Below are positions 17,228 to 28,012 of a stretch of DNA of 43,851 bases, piece by piece. The notes beneath the pieces were generated by a model. That model ran no database searches and was not told the origin of the DNA. It saw only the letters and a program-made list of their open reading frames with translations. The DNA comes from Melioribacter roseus. GTDB taxonomy: Bacteria; Bacteroidota; Ignavibacteria; Ignavibacteriales; Melioribacteraceae. The position numbers were made by a program, and so were the translations under genes. Position 1 is the stretch's first letter, and each line of letters opens with the position of its first letter. The DNA lies in contig DYLN01000015.1 of NCBI GenBank assembly GCA_020722085.1, positions 1-43,851 of the forward strand, read 5' to 3'.

Positions 17228-18565
17228 TTAAAATCTTCTACCTTTCAATTTACCACCTTTCATAAAGCCGTCGTAATGGCGCATAAGTAAATGAGATTCA
17301 ATCTGCTGCAATGTATCAAGCGCAACTCCAACAATAATAAGCAGGCTTGTTCCGCCGAAAAAAGAAGCAAAACTTCCGGATACACCGAAGCGTGAAACAA
17401 AAGCCGGTAGTATTGCAACGATTGCCAGAAAGATTGAACCGGGTAAAGTGATTTTGGTTAAAATATTGTCAATAAACTCGCTGGTTTGTTTGCCAGGACG
17501 AATACCCGGAATAAAACCGCCTTGTTTTTTCATTGTTTCAGCTACTTCCTGTGGATTGAAGGCAATAGCTGTATAAAAATAAGTAAAGAACACAATCATC
17601 AGGGCATATATTGCCGAATATGTAAATGATCTATATGTAAAATACCCCGCAATAGATGCAGCAAATTCACTATTCGGGAAAAATGATAGAATCGTACTCG
17701 GTAAAAACATGATTGCTTGGGCAAAGATAATAGGCATAACTCCAGCAGTGTTAACACGCAGAGGGATATACTGGGTTACACCTCCGTATACTTTTCTTCC
17801 TACAACTCTTTTAGCATATTGAACCGGAATTCTACGAGTACCCTGCGTTACAAGAACAACACCGGCAATTACAAGAACCATGAATGAGATAATAACTACT
17901 TCTATCACCAAATTTCTCTGCCCTGCCGAAAGAAGTCTATATTCATCCAAAATAGCAAACGGGAACCGATTGATAATTCCAATAAAGATTATAAGCGAGA
18001 TCCCATTTCCAATCCCTTTTTCAGTAATTTGTTCACCCATCCACATCATGAAAATTGTGCCTGCAACTAAGAAAATAATTGTTGAAATGGACCAGCCCAA
18101 ACCTCTTATTGCTTCTGGAACGACAGGCATATTATTATAATTCAAACTCAGCAGGTGAATTGTTACACCCCAAGCTTGCATTGCAGAAATAATTACTGTT
18201 CCATACCTAGTCCACTGAGTAATTTTTTTTCTTCCTTCTTCACCTTCCCTTTGCAATTTTTGAATATACGGAATAACTGCACCGGCAAGCTGAAGAATAA
18301 TAGATGCACTTATGTAAGGCATTATACCGAGCGCAAATACTGCTGCATTAGAAAATGCACCGCCTACAAACAAATCATACAGCCCGAATAAATTGTTTGA
18401 TGTTGTATTAGACATCGCTTCCGATAATAAACGAGTATCTATACCGGGAAGTGTAATATGTGCGCCTATTCTAACGATAAGCAGCAAAGCCAGAGTATAA
18501 ATTATTCTCTGCCTTAGTTCATGAATTTTAAAAATATTTCTGAAAGTATCCTGAAATTTGCTCAT
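17228..18565 (-). CDS. secY: Preprotein translocase subunit SecY
   Basis: Multi-TM 445-aa ORF; NIFKIHELRQRIIYTLALLLIVRIGAHITLPGID...GFIPGIRPGKQT. Confidence 0.97.
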   Translation of the reverse strand: MSKFQDTFRNIFKIHELRQRIIYTLALLLIVRIGAHITLPGIDTRLLSEAMSNTTSNNLFGLYDLFVGGAFSNAAVFALGIMPYISASIILQLAGAVIPYIQKLQREGEEGRKKITQWTRYGTVIISAMQAWGVTIHLLSLNYNNMPVVPEAIRGLGWSISTIIFLVAGTIFMMWMGEQITEKGIGNGISLIIFIGIINRFPFAILDEYRLLSAGQRNLVIEVVIISFMVLVIAGVVLVTQGTRRIPVQYAKRVVGRKVYGGVTQYIPLRVNTAGVMPIIFAQAIMFLPSTILSFFPNSEFAASIAGYFTYRSFTYSAIYALMIVFFTYFYTAIAFNPQEVAETMKKQGGFIPGIRPGKQTSEFIDNILTKITLPGSIFLAIVAILPAFVSRFGVSGSFASFFGGTSLLIIVGVALDTLQQIESHLLMRHYDGFMKGGKLKGRRF

Positions 18566-19029
18566 TAATCTTTAATCTCTTTTGTGGTTCCGCCAGCGGA
18601 TTCAATTTTTTGTTTCGCAGAAGAACTAAATGCATTAGCTTCAACATTCAGTTTTGCCTTTAGCTCGCCGTTTCCTAAAATTTTATAGGGAGCGGCAGCT
18701 TTTGAAATAATCCTATTTTTATACAACACGACGGCATTTATAACACCATCTTCAACTTTCTTTTTGTCAATGAGTTCCTGAAGTCTGTTTAAATTAACCA
18801 CCTGGTATTCAATTCTAAACGGATTCTTAAAACCCCGTTTAGGAACTCTTCTCTGCAGCGGCATCTGACCGCCTTCAAACCAAATTTTATATTTTGCACC
18901 GGACCTGGACCTTTGTCCGTTCATACCTCTTGTTGCTGTTCCGCCGTGCCCAGAACCTTCGCCTCGACCGATTCTCTTAACTTTATTTTTTGAACCTTTA
19001 GCATATTTCAAATTACTAAGAATATCCAT
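18565..19029 (-). CDS. rplO: 50S ribosomal protein L15
   Basis: KRIGRGEGSGHGGTATRGMNGQRSRSGAKYKIWFEGGQMPLQRRVPKRGF. Confidence 0.97.
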   Translation of the reverse strand: MDILSNLKYAKGSKNKVKRIGRGEGSGHGGTATRGMNGQRSRSGAKYKIWFEGGQMPLQRRVPKRGFKNPFRIEYQVVNLNRLQELIDKKKVEDGVINAVVLYKNRIISKAAAPYKILGNGELKAKLNVEANAFSSSAKQKIESAGGTTKEIKD

Positions 19030-19038
19030 TTAATCACC

Positions 19039-19230
19039 TTATGCTTCTTTAATTTCTTCAACTTTCAAAAGATGCGATACTTTCCTAATCATTCCACGTA
19101 TTTGGGGTGTATCGTTCTTTATTACATAATAGTTCGGTCTCCCTAATCCAAGCGCCTCAATAGTAAGCTTTTGGTTTTTAGGTCTATCGATAACACTTCC
19201 TGTTTGAATTATTTTCAATTTCTTTGCCAT
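19039..19230 (-). CDS. rpmD: 50S ribosomal protein L30
   Basis: 63 aa: KLKIIQTGSVIDRPKNQKLTIEALGLGRPNYYVIKNDTPQIRGMIRKVSHLLKV. Confidence 0.95.
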   Translation of the reverse strand: MAKKLKIIQTGSVIDRPKNQKLTIEALGLGRPNYYVIKNDTPQIRGMIRKVSHLLKVEEIKEA

Positions 19231-19242
19231 TTAAGTCCTCAA

Positions 19243-19761
19243 TTACGTATTGAATAATTCGCTTACATTCATACCTCTTTTATAAGCCATGCTTCGGGCG
19301 TCTATAATAGAGAGCAAGCCATTCAAAGTTGCTTTAACCTGGTTGTGCGGGTTGCTTGATCCTAGAGACTTAGTCAAAACGTCCTGCACACCGGCAGCTT
19401 CTAAAACTGCACGGACACCACCGCCTGCAATCAGTCCGGTACCTGGCGAAGCCGGTTTCAACAAAACTTTACCTGCACCAAATTTGCCAATTATTTCGTG
19501 AGGAATAGTTCCTTTAATTACCGAAACCCGGTAAACATTTTTCTTAGCATCGTCTATTCCTTTGGAGATTGCATCAGTTACTTCGTTAGCTTTTCCGAGT
19601 CCCACCCCTACGTGTCCGTTACCGTCACCAACTACAACTATTGCATTAAAGCTGAATCTCCTTCCGCCTTTTACTACTTTAGCTACTCTATTGATATGAA
19701 CAATTTTTTCTTTAAGATTTTCAAGACCCGAGATTTTTCTGTTCCTCAAGTTTAACTCCAT
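19243..19761 (-). CDS. rpsE: 30S ribosomal protein S5 (start corrected to MELNLRN; the track's 19821 start runs into tRNA-Gln)
   Basis: [45 protein letters not shown]...[29 protein letters not shown]. Confidence 0.95.
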   Translation of the reverse strand: MELNLRNRKISGLENLKEKIVHINRVAKVVKGGRRFSFNAIVVVGDGNGHVGVGLGKANEVTDAISKGIDDAKKNVYRVSVIKGTIPHEIIGKFGAGKVLLKPASPGTGLIAGGGVRAVLEAAGVQDVLTKSLGSSNPHNQVKATLNGLLSIIDARSMAYKRGMNVSELFNT

Positions 19762-19792
19762 GATTACAATTTTTACTAATAAATTGTTTAAG

Positions 19793-19863
19793 CTGCCGGG
19801 GGAGGATTCGAACCTCCACATACGGCTCCAAAGGCCGCTGTCCTGCCTTTAGACGACCCGGCA
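19793..19863 (-). tRNA. tRNA-Gln (anticodon UUG)
   Basis: Minus TGCCGGGTCGTCTAAAGGCAGGACAGCGGCCTTTGGAGCCGTATGTGGAGGTTCGAATCCTCCCCCGGCAG: acceptor TGCCGGG/CCCGGCA, anticodon arm GCGGC-CTTTGGA-GCCGT, T-arm GGAGG-TTCGAAT-CCTCC; no encoded CCA. Confidence 0.93.
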
Positions 19864-19888
19864 AGAATTTTACTTTCAACCGGGCAGG

Positions 19889-20254
19889 TCAAAACTTTAA
19901 ACCTCCTTCTCTTGCACCATCGGCAACAGCTTTAACTCTACCATGATAAGCATAACCGCCTCTGTCAAAAACGACAGCAGATATTCCTTTTTCAGCAGCT
20001 TTTTGAGCAAGAAGTTTACCTACTAGTTTGCTTTTCTGCACCTTACCCTTAGCGGTTTTTATATCGTTTTGAATTTCTTTAGACAGTGACGAAGCAGAAG
20101 CTAACGTACGACCTTTGGTATCGTCTATTATTTGAGCGTAAATGTGCTTTAGACTCCGAAATACGCTTAAACGCGGACGAGCAGTATCTCCCGATATTTT
20201 TTTGCGTATTCTGATTCGTTTTCTTTCTCTTTTTTTATTATCCTTAATAAACAT
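19889..20254 (-). CDS. rplR: 50S ribosomal protein L18
   Basis: [41 protein letters not shown]...[26 protein letters not shown]. Confidence 0.97.
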   Translation of the reverse strand: MFIKDNKKRERKRIRIRKKISGDTARPRLSVFRSLKHIYAQIIDDTKGRTLASASSLSKEIQNDIKTAKGKVQKSKLVGKLLAQKAAEKGISAVVFDRGGYAYHGRVKAVADGAREGGLKF

Positions 20255-20275
20255 TTTCTATTAATTCTCCTGCAG

Positions 20276-20812
20276 TTACTTACCGGCTGTTTTCCCGGCT
20301 TTTCTAATTATTGTTTCGTTTGTATACTTAATACCTTTGCCTTTGTAAGGTTCGGGCTTTCTCAACGATCTTATCTTGGCCGCCACCATACCAACCAATT
20401 CTTTGTCATAGCCGGAAATTTTAATTTGTGTTGGTTGTGGTATTTCTATTTTTATTCCATCCGGGGGAACAAAAAATATCGGATGTGAATAACCGAGACT
20501 GAATAAAACACCATTTCCCTTTGCTTCGGCTTTGTAACCAACACCTACAATTTCCAAAGATTTTGAATAACCCGTAGTAACTCCCGTTATCATATTCTGA
20601 ATTATAGCACGCGTCATGCCATGTAATGATTTGTTTTGTTTCGTATCGTCAGGGCGTGCAACTACCAACTCATCATTGTTTATTTCAAGTTTCATATTCG
20701 GGTGTATTTTAGCAGTAAGTTCACCTAATTTACCTTTTACCTTTAAAAGATGGTTATCGTAAGTAACTTGTATGCCTTTAATCTTAACAGGTTTTTTTCC
20801 AACTCTGGACAC
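20276..20812 (-). CDS. rplF: 50S ribosomal protein L6
   Basis: MSRVGKKPVKI...KSLHGMTRAIIQNMITGVTTGYSKSLEIVGVGYKA...EPYKGKGIKY. Confidence 0.97.
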   Translation of the reverse strand: MSRVGKKPVKIKGIQVTYDNHLLKVKGKLGELTAKIHPNMKLEINNDELVVARPDDTKQNKSLHGMTRAIIQNMITGVTTGYSKSLEIVGVGYKAEAKGNGVLFSLGYSHPIFFVPPDGIKIEIPQPTQIKISGYDKELVGMVAAKIRSLRKPEPYKGKGIKYTNETIIRKAGKTAGK

Positions 20813-20833
20813 TTCTTAATCCTCGATTGTTTA

Positions 20834-21229
20834 TTACCAAATATGGCAGACTATTTCACCGCCGACATTTTCTTTTCTTGCTTGTTTATCAGTTAATAAT
20901 CCTTTGGGAGTAGAAATAACTGCAATTCCCAAACCATTTAAAACTCTCGGAAGTTCATCTTTGCCGGTGTATTGCCGCAATCCAGGCTTGCTAATTTTTC
21001 TCAAGCCTGTAATTGAAGGAGTACCATTTACATATTTCAAATGAATTCTCAGAAGATTTTGTTTATTATCTTCTATTACGTTATAGTCTCTTATAAAATT
21101 ATTTGTTTTTAAGATTTCAGCTAAACCTACTTTCATTTTGGAAGAAGGAACATCAACAAATCTTTTTTTAGCTTTAACTGCGTTTCTAATTCTTGTAAGA
21201 AAATCCGAAATCGGATCGTTAATATTCAT
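20834..21229 (-). CDS. rpsH: 30S ribosomal protein S8
   Basis: [29 protein letters not shown]...[35 protein letters not shown]. Confidence 0.97.
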   Translation of the reverse strand: MNINDPISDFLTRIRNAVKAKKRFVDVPSSKMKVGLAEILKTNNFIRDYNVIEDNKQNLLRIHLKYVNGTPSITGLRKISKPGLRQYTGKDELPRVLNGLGIAVISTPKGLLTDKQARKENVGGEIVCHIW

Positions 21230-21245
21230 TTATTTTCTCCTGCTT

Positions 21246-21515
21246 TTACCAGCTTGATTTTTTTACACCGGGAATTTCGCCTTTAAGTGCCATTTCCCGA
21301 AGAACTAATCTTGAAACACCAAATTTTCTATAAAAACCTCTCGGTCTTCCGGTAAGCAGACATCTGTTATGTACCCTAACAGGCGACGCATTACGCGGAA
21401 TTTTCTGCAAATTTTCGTAGTCACCTTTTTCCTTCAGTTCTTTCCTTAACTGCGCGTATTTCTCGACCAGTTTTCTTCTTTTAATCTCTCTTGCTAACAG
21501 ACTTTTTCTTGCCAT
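21246..21515 (-). CDS. rpsN: 30S ribosomal protein S14 (long, zinc-independent type)
   Basis: 89 aa: [50 protein letters not shown]. Confidence 0.96.
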   Translation of the reverse strand: MARKSLLAREIKRRKLVEKYAQLRKELKEKGDYENLQKIPRNASPVRVHNRCLLTGRPRGFYRKFGVSRLVLREMALKGEIPGVKKSSW

Positions 21516-21524
21516 TTTTTCCCT

Positions 21525-22160
21525 TTAGTTAATTTCTTTTTTACGGAACGGAACACCAAATGCAGTAAGAAGTTCATATGCTTCTTTATCGGATTTAGCG
21601 GTAGTTACAAAAGTAATATCCATTCCTAATATTTTTGTTACTTTATCAACATTTATTTCAGGAAAAATTATTTGTTCTTTGATTCCAATTGTATAATTAC
21701 CTCTGCCGTCAAAAGATTTATCGGAAACTCCTCTAAAGTCGCGCACACGCGGCAGGGCAATTGAAATAAACCGATCAAGAAATTCATACATACGTGCTTT
21801 TCTAAGAGTTACTTTAGCACCTATTTTCATCCCTTCACGAAGTTTAAAGTTCGATATCGATTTTCTTGCCGTTCTAACAGAAGGTTTCTGACCGGTTATT
21901 GTTTCCAAATCTTTAACTGCTTCCTCCAATATTTTAGGATCCTGAACTGCTGCACCTACTCCCATATTGATAACAATTTTTTCAAGGTGCGGCACTTGCA
22001 TTACACTTTTATAAGAAAATTGTTCTTTAAGTTTTGGAACGATATCTTTTCTGAACTTTTCATAAAGTCTCGGAGCAGGAGCTGGTTCTACAGCCGCAGC
22101 TTCTTCTGTCTTAACTTCTTTTTTAGCTTTGCTTTGCGGTTTTTCTTTTGCCATCTTCAA
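21525..22160 (-). CDS. rplE: 50S ribosomal protein L5 with N-terminal extension
   Basis: Core [38 protein letters not shown]-terminal [31 protein letters not shown]. Confidence 0.95.
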   Translation of the reverse strand: MKMAKEKPQSKAKKEVKTEEAAAVEPAPAPRLYEKFRKDIVPKLKEQFSYKSVMQVPHLEKIVINMGVGAAVQDPKILEEAVKDLETITGQKPSVRTARKSISNFKLREGMKIGAKVTLRKARMYEFLDRFISIALPRVRDFRGVSDKSFDGRGNYTIGIKEQIIFPEINVDKVTKILGMDITFVTTAKSDKEAYELLTAFGVPFRKKEIN

Positions 22161-22202
22161 TTATTATTCCTTAAACTTAGTTCTTACATTACTATCTATT
22201 TA

Positions 22203-22526
22203 TTAGAGCATTTCCCCGCTTACTTTGCTGATTCTTGCTCTTTTCTTTTTACCTGTTTTATCGTCAATAATTATTTTTGAACCAACACGGGTAGCCTCGT
22301 TAGTTTTCGGATCAATAATCATAACGTTGGAAACATGAATTGGAGCTTCTTTTTCAATTATACCGCCCTGAGGATTTTTCTGATTAGGCTTGGTATGTCT
22401 TTTTCTGATATTAACTCCTTCAATTATCACTCTATTTTTATCTGTGAATACTTTTAATACTTTTCCGGTTTTACCAATATAATTGCCGGCGATTACAACA
22501 ACATTATCGTTCTTTCTGATTTTCAT
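22203..22526 (-). CDS. rplX: 50S ribosomal protein L24
   Basis: [49 protein letters not shown]. Confidence 0.97.
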   Translation of the reverse strand: MKIRKNDNVVVIAGNYIGKTGKVLKVFTDKNRVIIEGVNIRKRHTKPNQKNPQGGIIEKEAPIHVSNVMIIDPKTNEATRVGSKIIIDDKTGKKKRARISKVSGEML

Positions 22527-22542
22527 GATATCAATCCCTCTT

Positions 22543-22911
22543 TTATAATACTTCAGGTGCCAAAGAAATTATTTTCATAAACTTTTTATCTCTCAATTCT
22601 CTTGCCACAGGGCCAAAAATGCGTGTGCCTCTCGGTTCATTCTGAGCATTTAATAAAACGGCAGCATTTTCATCGAATCTAATATAAGAGCCGTCTTCTC
22701 TTCTGACTTCTTTTTTTGTCCGCACTATTACCGCGCGTGAGACTTCACCCTTTTTTACACCTCCTCCGGGCAGTGCAGTTTTAACAGACACAACAACCAA
22801 GTCGCCAACACTTGCATAACGTCTGTTACTGCCGCCGAGAACTCTAATACATTTAACTTTTTTTGCACCGGAGTTATCGGCAACCACTAAATTTGTTTCT
22901 TCTTGTATCAT
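22543..22911 (-). CDS. rplN: 50S ribosomal protein L14
   Basis: [44 protein letters not shown]. Confidence 0.97.
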   Translation of the reverse strand: MIQEETNLVVADNSGAKKVKCIRVLGGSNRRYASVGDLVVVSVKTALPGGGVKKGEVSRAVIVRTKKEVRREDGSYIRFDENAAVLLNAQNEPRGTRIFGPVARELRDKKFMKIISLAPEVL

Positions 22912-22937
22912 GATCTGAATAATCTCCTGGTAAACCT

Positions 22938-23204
22938 TTATTTCGCCTTTTCAACAATTTCTACTAAACGCCATTTTTTTCTTTTGCTTAAAGGACGGGT
23001 CTCCATAATTTTTACAACATCTCCTATACCCGCCTGGTTAGTTTCATCGTGTGCCATTAATTTGGTTGTTTTCTTAAAATATTTTTTATAAAGCGGATGA
23101 GAGACACGTCTTTCAATAGCAACAACAATACTTTTATTCATTTTGTTGCTGACTACCGTTCCAATCCTAACTTTTCTTACGTTTCTTGCTGTCTGCATAA
23201 GCAA
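22938..23204 (-). CDS. rpsQ: 30S ribosomal protein S17
   Basis: [45 protein letters not shown]. Confidence 0.96.
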   Translation of the reverse strand: MLMQTARNVRKVRIGTVVSNKMNKSIVVAIERRVSHPLYKKYFKKTTKLMAHDETNQAGIGDVVKIMETRPLSKRKKWRLVEIVEKAK

Positions 23205-23219
23205 TAAGGTACTCCTTAA

Positions 23220-23444
23220 TTATTTTTCTTTTCCCGGTTCTGCGGGGGCGGCTGCAGCCGATTGTCTTTGTTTAAGTATTGTCTTAAGTCGGGCGATATC
23301 TTTCTTAACCAACTTAAGCTTTGCAGTATTAGTCAAATTTTTTAATTCGTGCTGAAACCGTAAATCAGTGAGATTTATTTCTTCTTCCAATATTCTTTTT
23401 TTTATTTCTTCAGTGGACATTTCTTTTATTTCATACATTTTCAT
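23220..23444 (-). CDS. rpmC: 50S ribosomal protein L29
   Basis: MKMYEIKEMSTEEIKKRILEEEINLTDLRFQHELKNLTNTAKLKLVKKDIARLKTIL. Confidence 0.95.
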   Translation of the reverse strand: MKMYEIKEMSTEEIKKRILEEEINLTDLRFQHELKNLTNTAKLKLVKKDIARLKTILKQRQSAAAAPAEPGKEK

Positions 23445-23458
23445 GACAAACCTCTACT

Positions 23459-23878
23459 TTATAATTCGTAATCGGTTCTGGCAATAATTTTCGTTTTAAT
23501 CGGAAGTTTATGAGAAGCAATTGTCAATGCTTCGTGAGCCGTTGCTTTATCAATACCGCCCACCTCGAACATAATTCTTCCGGGTTTAACTACTGCGACC
23601 CAAAATTCTGGAGCACCTTTTCCCTTTCCCATTCTTGTTTCAAGAGGCTTTTTAGTAACTGGTTTATCGGGAAAAATTCTGATCCAAACTTTACCATCTC
23701 TTTTCATTTTTCTTGAAAGAGCAACACGGCAAGCTTCAATCTGCCGGCTGGTTATCCATGCAGCTTCGAGTGCCTTAAGACCGAAGTCGCCGAAATTTAC
23801 CAAATGTCCTCGTGTAGCTTTACCTGCTCTTCTTCCTCTATGTGCTTTTCTGAATTTTACTCTTTTTGGCATTAACAT
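23459..23878 (-). CDS. rplP: 50S ribosomal protein L16
   Basis: [38 protein letters not shown]...[16 protein letters not shown]. Confidence 0.97.
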   Translation of the reverse strand: MLMPKRVKFRKAHRGRRAGKATRGHLVNFGDFGLKALEAAWITSRQIEACRVALSRKMKRDGKVWIRIFPDKPVTKKPLETRMGKGKGAPEFWVAVVKPGRIMFEVGGIDKATAHEALTIASHKLPIKTKIIARTDYEL

Positions 23879-23903
23879 GATAAGTACCCCTAAACTTTTT
23901 TAT

Positions 23904-24545
23904 TTATTCAGATAACCTTTTGCCTAAAATTTCACCGCGGCAAATCCACACTTTTACACCGATTGATCCGTAAATTGTTTGTGCAGTTGCTCTGGCATAA
24001 TCAATATCCGCTCTTAAAGTGTGCAGCGGAATTCTGCCTTCTTTATATTGTTCTGTACGAGCCATTTCCGCACCGCCTAATCTCCCCGAACACATTATTC
24101 TAATTCCTTCAGCTCCCATTCTCATCGCCGAAGTAATTGCAGATTTCATTGCCCTTCTGAAAGAGATTCTGCCTTCAATTTGTCGTGCAATATTTTCAGC
24201 TACAAGAAACGCATCCAGCTCGGGTCTTTTGATTTCCGATATTTGTATCTTGACTTCTTTATCAGTAATAGTTTTTAATTCCTGTTCAATTTGAGCAATT
24301 TCTTTTCCGCTTTTACCGATTACAACACCGGGTCTGGAAGTATGAATTGTTATAATAATATTTTTTGAAGTTCTGTCAATAATTATTGAAGATATACCGG
24401 CATTTTGCAGTCTCTTTCTTATATAATCTCTTAACTTTTTATCCTCCAAAAGCTTGGCAGAATAGCTTTTACTTTCGTACCAGTTAGATTCCCATCCTCT
24501 TATTATTCCAACTCTTAAACCTATTGGATGTGTTTTCTGACCCAA
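23904..24545 (-). CDS. rpsC: 30S ribosomal protein S3
   Basis: [23 protein letters not shown]...[11 protein letters not shown]...[13 protein letters not shown]. Confidence 0.97.
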   Translation of the reverse strand: MGQKTHPIGLRVGIIRGWESNWYESKSYSAKLLEDKKLRDYIRKRLQNAGISSIIIDRTSKNIIITIHTSRPGVVIGKSGKEIAQIEQELKTITDKEVKIQISEIKRPELDAFLVAENIARQIEGRISFRRAMKSAITSAMRMGAEGIRIMCSGRLGGAEMARTEQYKEGRIPLHTLRADIDYARATAQTIYGSIGVKVWICRGEILGKRLSE

Positions 24546-24561
24546 AAAAACCTCCTAATAA

Positions 24562-24906
24562 TTAACTTTTTGTTGCAACTACAATAGTTACGTGGTTAGA
24601 TCTTTTTCTTATTCTATAAGCTCTGCCCATCGGTGCCGGAGAAATTCTCTTTAATGTGGGACCAACATTGACATAAGCTTCTTTAATGAGTAATTCAGAA
24701 ATATTGTGTTTATTGCTTTCATCTTTATTCATAAGATTTGATACAGCAGAACGCAAAACCTTTTCGGCATCTTTAGAAGCGTGCTTAGGAGAAAAGTGCA
24801 GTATCTCGATGGCTTCGGCAACAGATTTTCCGCGAATCAAATCAATTAATAATCTCATCTTCCGAGGTGAAGAACCAATATACTTATGTGTTGCTTTTGC
24901 TTCCAT
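24562..24906 (-). CDS. rplV: 50S ribosomal protein L22
   Basis: GSSPRKMRLLIDLIRGKSVAEAIEILHFSPKHASKDAEKVLRSAVSN. Confidence 0.97.
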   Translation of the reverse strand: MEAKATHKYIGSSPRKMRLLIDLIRGKSVAEAIEILHFSPKHASKDAEKVLRSAVSNLMNKDESNKHNISELLIKEAYVNVGPTLKRISPAPMGRAYRIRKRSNHVTIVVATKS

Positions 24907-24925
24907 TATAACATTACCTCAAATT

Positions 24926-25216
24926 TTAGCCCGATACTTTTGCTGCTTTTTCAGCTTTTGTGCCGGGGTGACCTCTAAAAATTCTTGTGGGTGCAAATTC
25001 ACCTAATTTATGACCAACCATATTTTCAGTGATATAAACGGGTATCATTTTATTTCCATTATGAACAGCTATAGTATGACCTACGAATTCAGGTGTAATT
25101 GTAGTTGAACGGGACCATGTTTTAATTATTTTTTTCTGATTGGAATCGTTCAGCTTCTGGATTTTCTTTAATAATTTGATATCTACAAATGGACCTTTTT
25201 TAACTGATCTCGGCAT
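24926..25216 (-). CDS. rpsS: 30S ribosomal protein S19
   Basis: [22 protein letters not shown]...[24 protein letters not shown]. Confidence 0.97.
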   Translation of the reverse strand: MPRSVKKGPFVDIKLLKKIQKLNDSNQKKIIKTWSRSTTITPEFVGHTIAVHNGNKMIPVYITENMVGHKLGEFAPTRIFRGHPGTKAEKAAKVSG

Positions 25217-25224
25217 AACTTACT

Positions 25225-26049
25225 CTATTTTCTTCTCTTAATAATATATTTGTTTGAAGTTTTTCTTCTCTTACGGGTTTTAAGTCCCTTAGCTTTTTGC
25301 CCCCATGGAGAAACAGGATGACCGCCGCCGGAGGTCTTGCCTTCTCCACCTCCCATCGGATGATCAACAGGATTCATTGTTACACCTCTGTTATGAGGTC
25401 TAATTCCAAGCCATCTGCTTCTGCCGGCTTTACCCAAACTTATATTTTCATGGTCAGCGTTGCCAACTATTCCGTAAGTCGCAAGACAATCCAAATCAAC
25501 CATTCTAACTTCACCTGAAGGGAGTTTCAATTGAGCAAACCTTCCTTCTTTTGCAATCAACTGCAGCGAGGTTCCGGCAGAACGACCAAGCTGTCCGCCT
25601 TTGCCAGGACGCAATTCAACATTATGTACAAAACTGCCTAAGGGAATTTCTTTTAAAGGCAAAGCATTGCCAATCTTAATTTCTGAGCCTGCTCCGGATT
25701 GAACCTGATCTCCCACTTTCAGTCCTTCCGGAGCTAGAATATATCTTTTTTCGCCATCTATATAATGCAGCAAAGCTATTCTTGCTGATCTATTCGGATC
25801 GTATTCGATAGAAAATACCTTAGCAGAGATTCCGTGTTTATTTCTCTTAAAGTCTATTATTCTGTACTTTCTTTTATGTCCGCCGCCTCTATGACGTGAA
25901 GTAACTCTCCCTAAATTATTTCTTCCGCCGGATTTATTGAGTGAAACTAACAACGACTTTTCGGGTGTAGTTTTTGTTACCTCCTCGAAGGCAGGGTAAC
26001 TCATAAATCTTGTACCGGGAGTTACAGGTTTTAATTTTCTAATTGCCAT
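25225..26049 (-). CDS. rplB: 50S ribosomal protein L2
   Basis: [25 protein letters not shown]...[34 protein letters not shown]. Confidence 0.97.
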   Translation of the reverse strand: MAIRKLKPVTPGTRFMSYPAFEEVTKTTPEKSLLVSLNKSGGRNNLGRVTSRHRGGGHKRKYRIIDFKRNKHGISAKVFSIEYDPNRSARIALLHYIDGEKRYILAPEGLKVGDQVQSGAGSEIKIGNALPLKEIPLGSFVHNVELRPGKGGQLGRSAGTSLQLIAKEGRFAQLKLPSGEVRMVDLDCLATYGIVGNADHENISLGKAGRSRWLGIRPHNRGVTMNPVDHPMGGGEGKTSGGGHPVSPWGQKAKGLKTRKRRKTSNKYIIKRRK

Positions 26050-26075
26050 TTAAATTTTGCTCCAATTCAGAATAA

Positions 26076-26372
26076 CTATACTTGACTGAAAATATCTATT
26101 GTTTGACCTTCTTTTAAGGTAACCACTGCTTTTTTGAACCTTGGCGACTTACCGGTAAATCTTCCCTTCCTGGTAAATTGAGTTTTAGATTTACCTTTAT
26201 ACTTAATTGTGTTTACAGAAACCACATCCACATTAAATTTTTGTTTTATTGCCTGAGCTATTTGAATTTTATTTGCATTATAAGCAACAACAAACCCAAA
26301 CTTAGTTGCATCTCCAGCACTAATATTCGACATTTTTTCTGTAATCAACGGTTTTATTAAGATATTATGCAT
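26076..26372 (-). CDS. rplW: 50S ribosomal protein L23
   Basis: LIKPLITEKMSNIS...KFGFVVAYNANKIQIAQAIKQKFNVDVVSVNT. Confidence 0.96.
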   Translation of the reverse strand: MHNILIKPLITEKMSNISAGDATKFGFVVAYNANKIQIAQAIKQKFNVDVVSVNTIKYKGKSKTQFTRKGRFTGKSPRFKKAVVTLKEGQTIDIFSQV

Positions 26373-26383
26373 TTTATGACCAA

Positions 26384-27010
26384 TTAATTAAAAGTACTTT
26401 CTAACAATTGCACTGCACTTTTTTGCATAAGCAAAATCTGATTATTTACAAGATCATAAGCAGAGGCTTTATTTGCTTCAAGAATATTTACTTTATTTAT
26501 ATTTCTTCCCGACTTATAAATATTTTCTTTTTTCCCGTTAGTAAGAAATAAAGTTTTCTTACCGGAAATTTTTAAGTTGTTCATCAATTCCACAAATTGC
26601 TTTGTTTTTGGCAAATCGTAATCAAAATCTTCAACAACCATAATCTGATTTGCTTTGGCTTTGTATGACAATGCAGATTTTCTTGCCAAGGCAGCAACCT
26701 TCTTATTTAATTTCTGCCGATAATCTCTGGGCTTGGGTCCAAATATAGAACCGCCGCCCACCCACAGTGGTGAACGCGATGTTCCAGCTCTCGCACCTCC
26801 TCTGCCTTTCTGGCGCCATGGCTTTTTACCGCCGCCTCTAACTTCGTTTCTTTCTTTAGCTTTGTGTGTACCCTGTCTTTGATTAGCTAAGTAAGCCTTA
26901 ACCGACAGATATAAAACATGATCATTCGGTTCTATCTCAAAAATTTCTTTTGACAGATCAATTTTTTCACCAGACTTGGTGCCGTCTATTTTATAAACAT
27001 CTAGTTCCAT
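26384..27010 (-). CDS. rplD: 50S ribosomal protein L4
   Basis: KAYLANQRQGTHKAKERNEVRGGGKKPWRQKGRGGARAGTSRSPLWVGGG. Confidence 0.97.
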   Translation of the reverse strand: MELDVYKIDGTKSGEKIDLSKEIFEIEPNDHVLYLSVKAYLANQRQGTHKAKERNEVRGGGKKPWRQKGRGGARAGTSRSPLWVGGGSIFGPKPRDYRQKLNKKVAALARKSALSYKAKANQIMVVEDFDYDLPKTKQFVELMNNLKISGKKTLFLTNGKKENIYKSGRNINKVNILEANKASAYDLVNNQILLMQKSAVQLLESTFN

Positions 27011-27013
27011 TTT

Positions 27014-27640
27014 TCACACAATTTTATTTATTTCAACAATTGAATTGACTGCGCCGGGAACCGCTCCCTTAACCATAATGATATTTTTTTCAGGGATTAC
27101 TTTAACTACTTTCAAGTTACGAACAGTAACGTTTTCGTGTCCCATTCTTCCCGCCATTCTTTGACCTTTAAAAACACGGGAAGGATAAGAGCTTGCACCA
27201 ATGGATCCAGGTGCTCTTACTCTGTCGCTTTGTCCGTGAGTAGTCATACCAATACCACCAAAACCGTGTCTTCTAACTACACCTTGAAAACCTTTCCCCT
27301 TGCTTTTGCCGGAAACTTTTACTTTATCTCCAACCCGGAACAAATCTGCTTTCAGTTCATCTCCTACTTTGAATTGGGTCGTATCAAAATTCTTAAATTC
27401 TCTCAGCACAGCAGGAATTCTCAGATTTAGTTTTTTATAAATTTCAAGTTGAGGCTTATTAACTTTTTTCTCTTTCTTCTCACCAAATCCGATTTGAAGT
27501 GCATTATAACCGTCTTTATCTTTTGTTCTAATTGAATAAATAGTACAAGGACCTGCTTCCAAAACAGTTACAGGAATAATATTACCATCATCGGAAAAAA
27601 TATTGGTCATATCAATTTTTTTTGCTAACAATCCTGGCAT
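27014..27640 (-). CDS. rplC: 50S ribosomal protein L3
   Basis: KVSGKSKGKGFQGVVRRHGFGGIGMTTHGQSDRVRAPGSIGASSYPSRVFKGQRMAGRMG. Confidence 0.97.
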   Translation of the reverse strand: MPGLLAKKIDMTNIFSDDGNIIPVTVLEAGPCTIYSIRTKDKDGYNALQIGFGEKKEKKVNKPQLEIYKKLNLRIPAVLREFKNFDTTQFKVGDELKADLFRVGDKVKVSGKSKGKGFQGVVRRHGFGGIGMTTHGQSDRVRAPGSIGASSYPSRVFKGQRMAGRMGHENVTVRNLKVVKVIPEKNIIMVKGAVPGAVNSIVEINKIV

Positions 27641-27651
27641 TTCAGTAACCC

Positions 27652-27966
27652 TTATAACTTAATTTCTATATCAACTCCCGCCGGGATTTCCAGTTTACTA
27701 AGTGCATCGACGGTTTTGTTATTAGAATTATGAATATCGATTATTCTTTTATGAGCCCTTATTTCAAACTGTTCGCGCGATTTTTTATCAACATGAGGAG
27801 AACGCAAAACCGTAAAGACAGTACGTTTTGTCGGCAGCGGTATCGGTCCGGATACGATAGCCCCCGTACTTTTAACAGTTTTAATTATCTTCTCAGTTGA
27901 TTTGTCAATCAAAATATGATCATAAGACTTAAGCTTAATTCTTATCTTTTGACCGGGCACAGCCAT
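27652..27966 (-). CDS. rpsJ: 30S ribosomal protein S10
   Basis: [18 protein letters not shown]...[29 protein letters not shown]. Confidence 0.97.
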   Translation of the reverse strand: MAVPGQKIRIKLKSYDHILIDKSTEKIIKTVKSTGAIVSGPIPLPTKRTVFTVLRSPHVDKKSREQFEIRAHKRIIDIHNSNNKTVDALSKLEIPAGVDIEIKL

Positions 27967-27987
27967 TTCTCCTTTTTCATTTATAAA

Positions 27988-28012
27988 GAAGGGAAAGCAT
28001 TACTTTCCCTTC
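27988..28012 (-). promoter_or_regulatory. 10-bp perfect hairpin in the tuf-rpsJ intergenic space
   Basis: GAAGGGAAAG-CATTA-CTTTCCCTTC; followed on the minus strand only by weakly U-rich sequence. Confidence 0.6.

Noticed and set aside
19762-19821. N-terminal extension [20 protein letters not shown] of rpsE in the ORF track
   Set aside because: It reads into the 3' part of tRNA-Gln; S5 homology starts after MELNLRN at 19761
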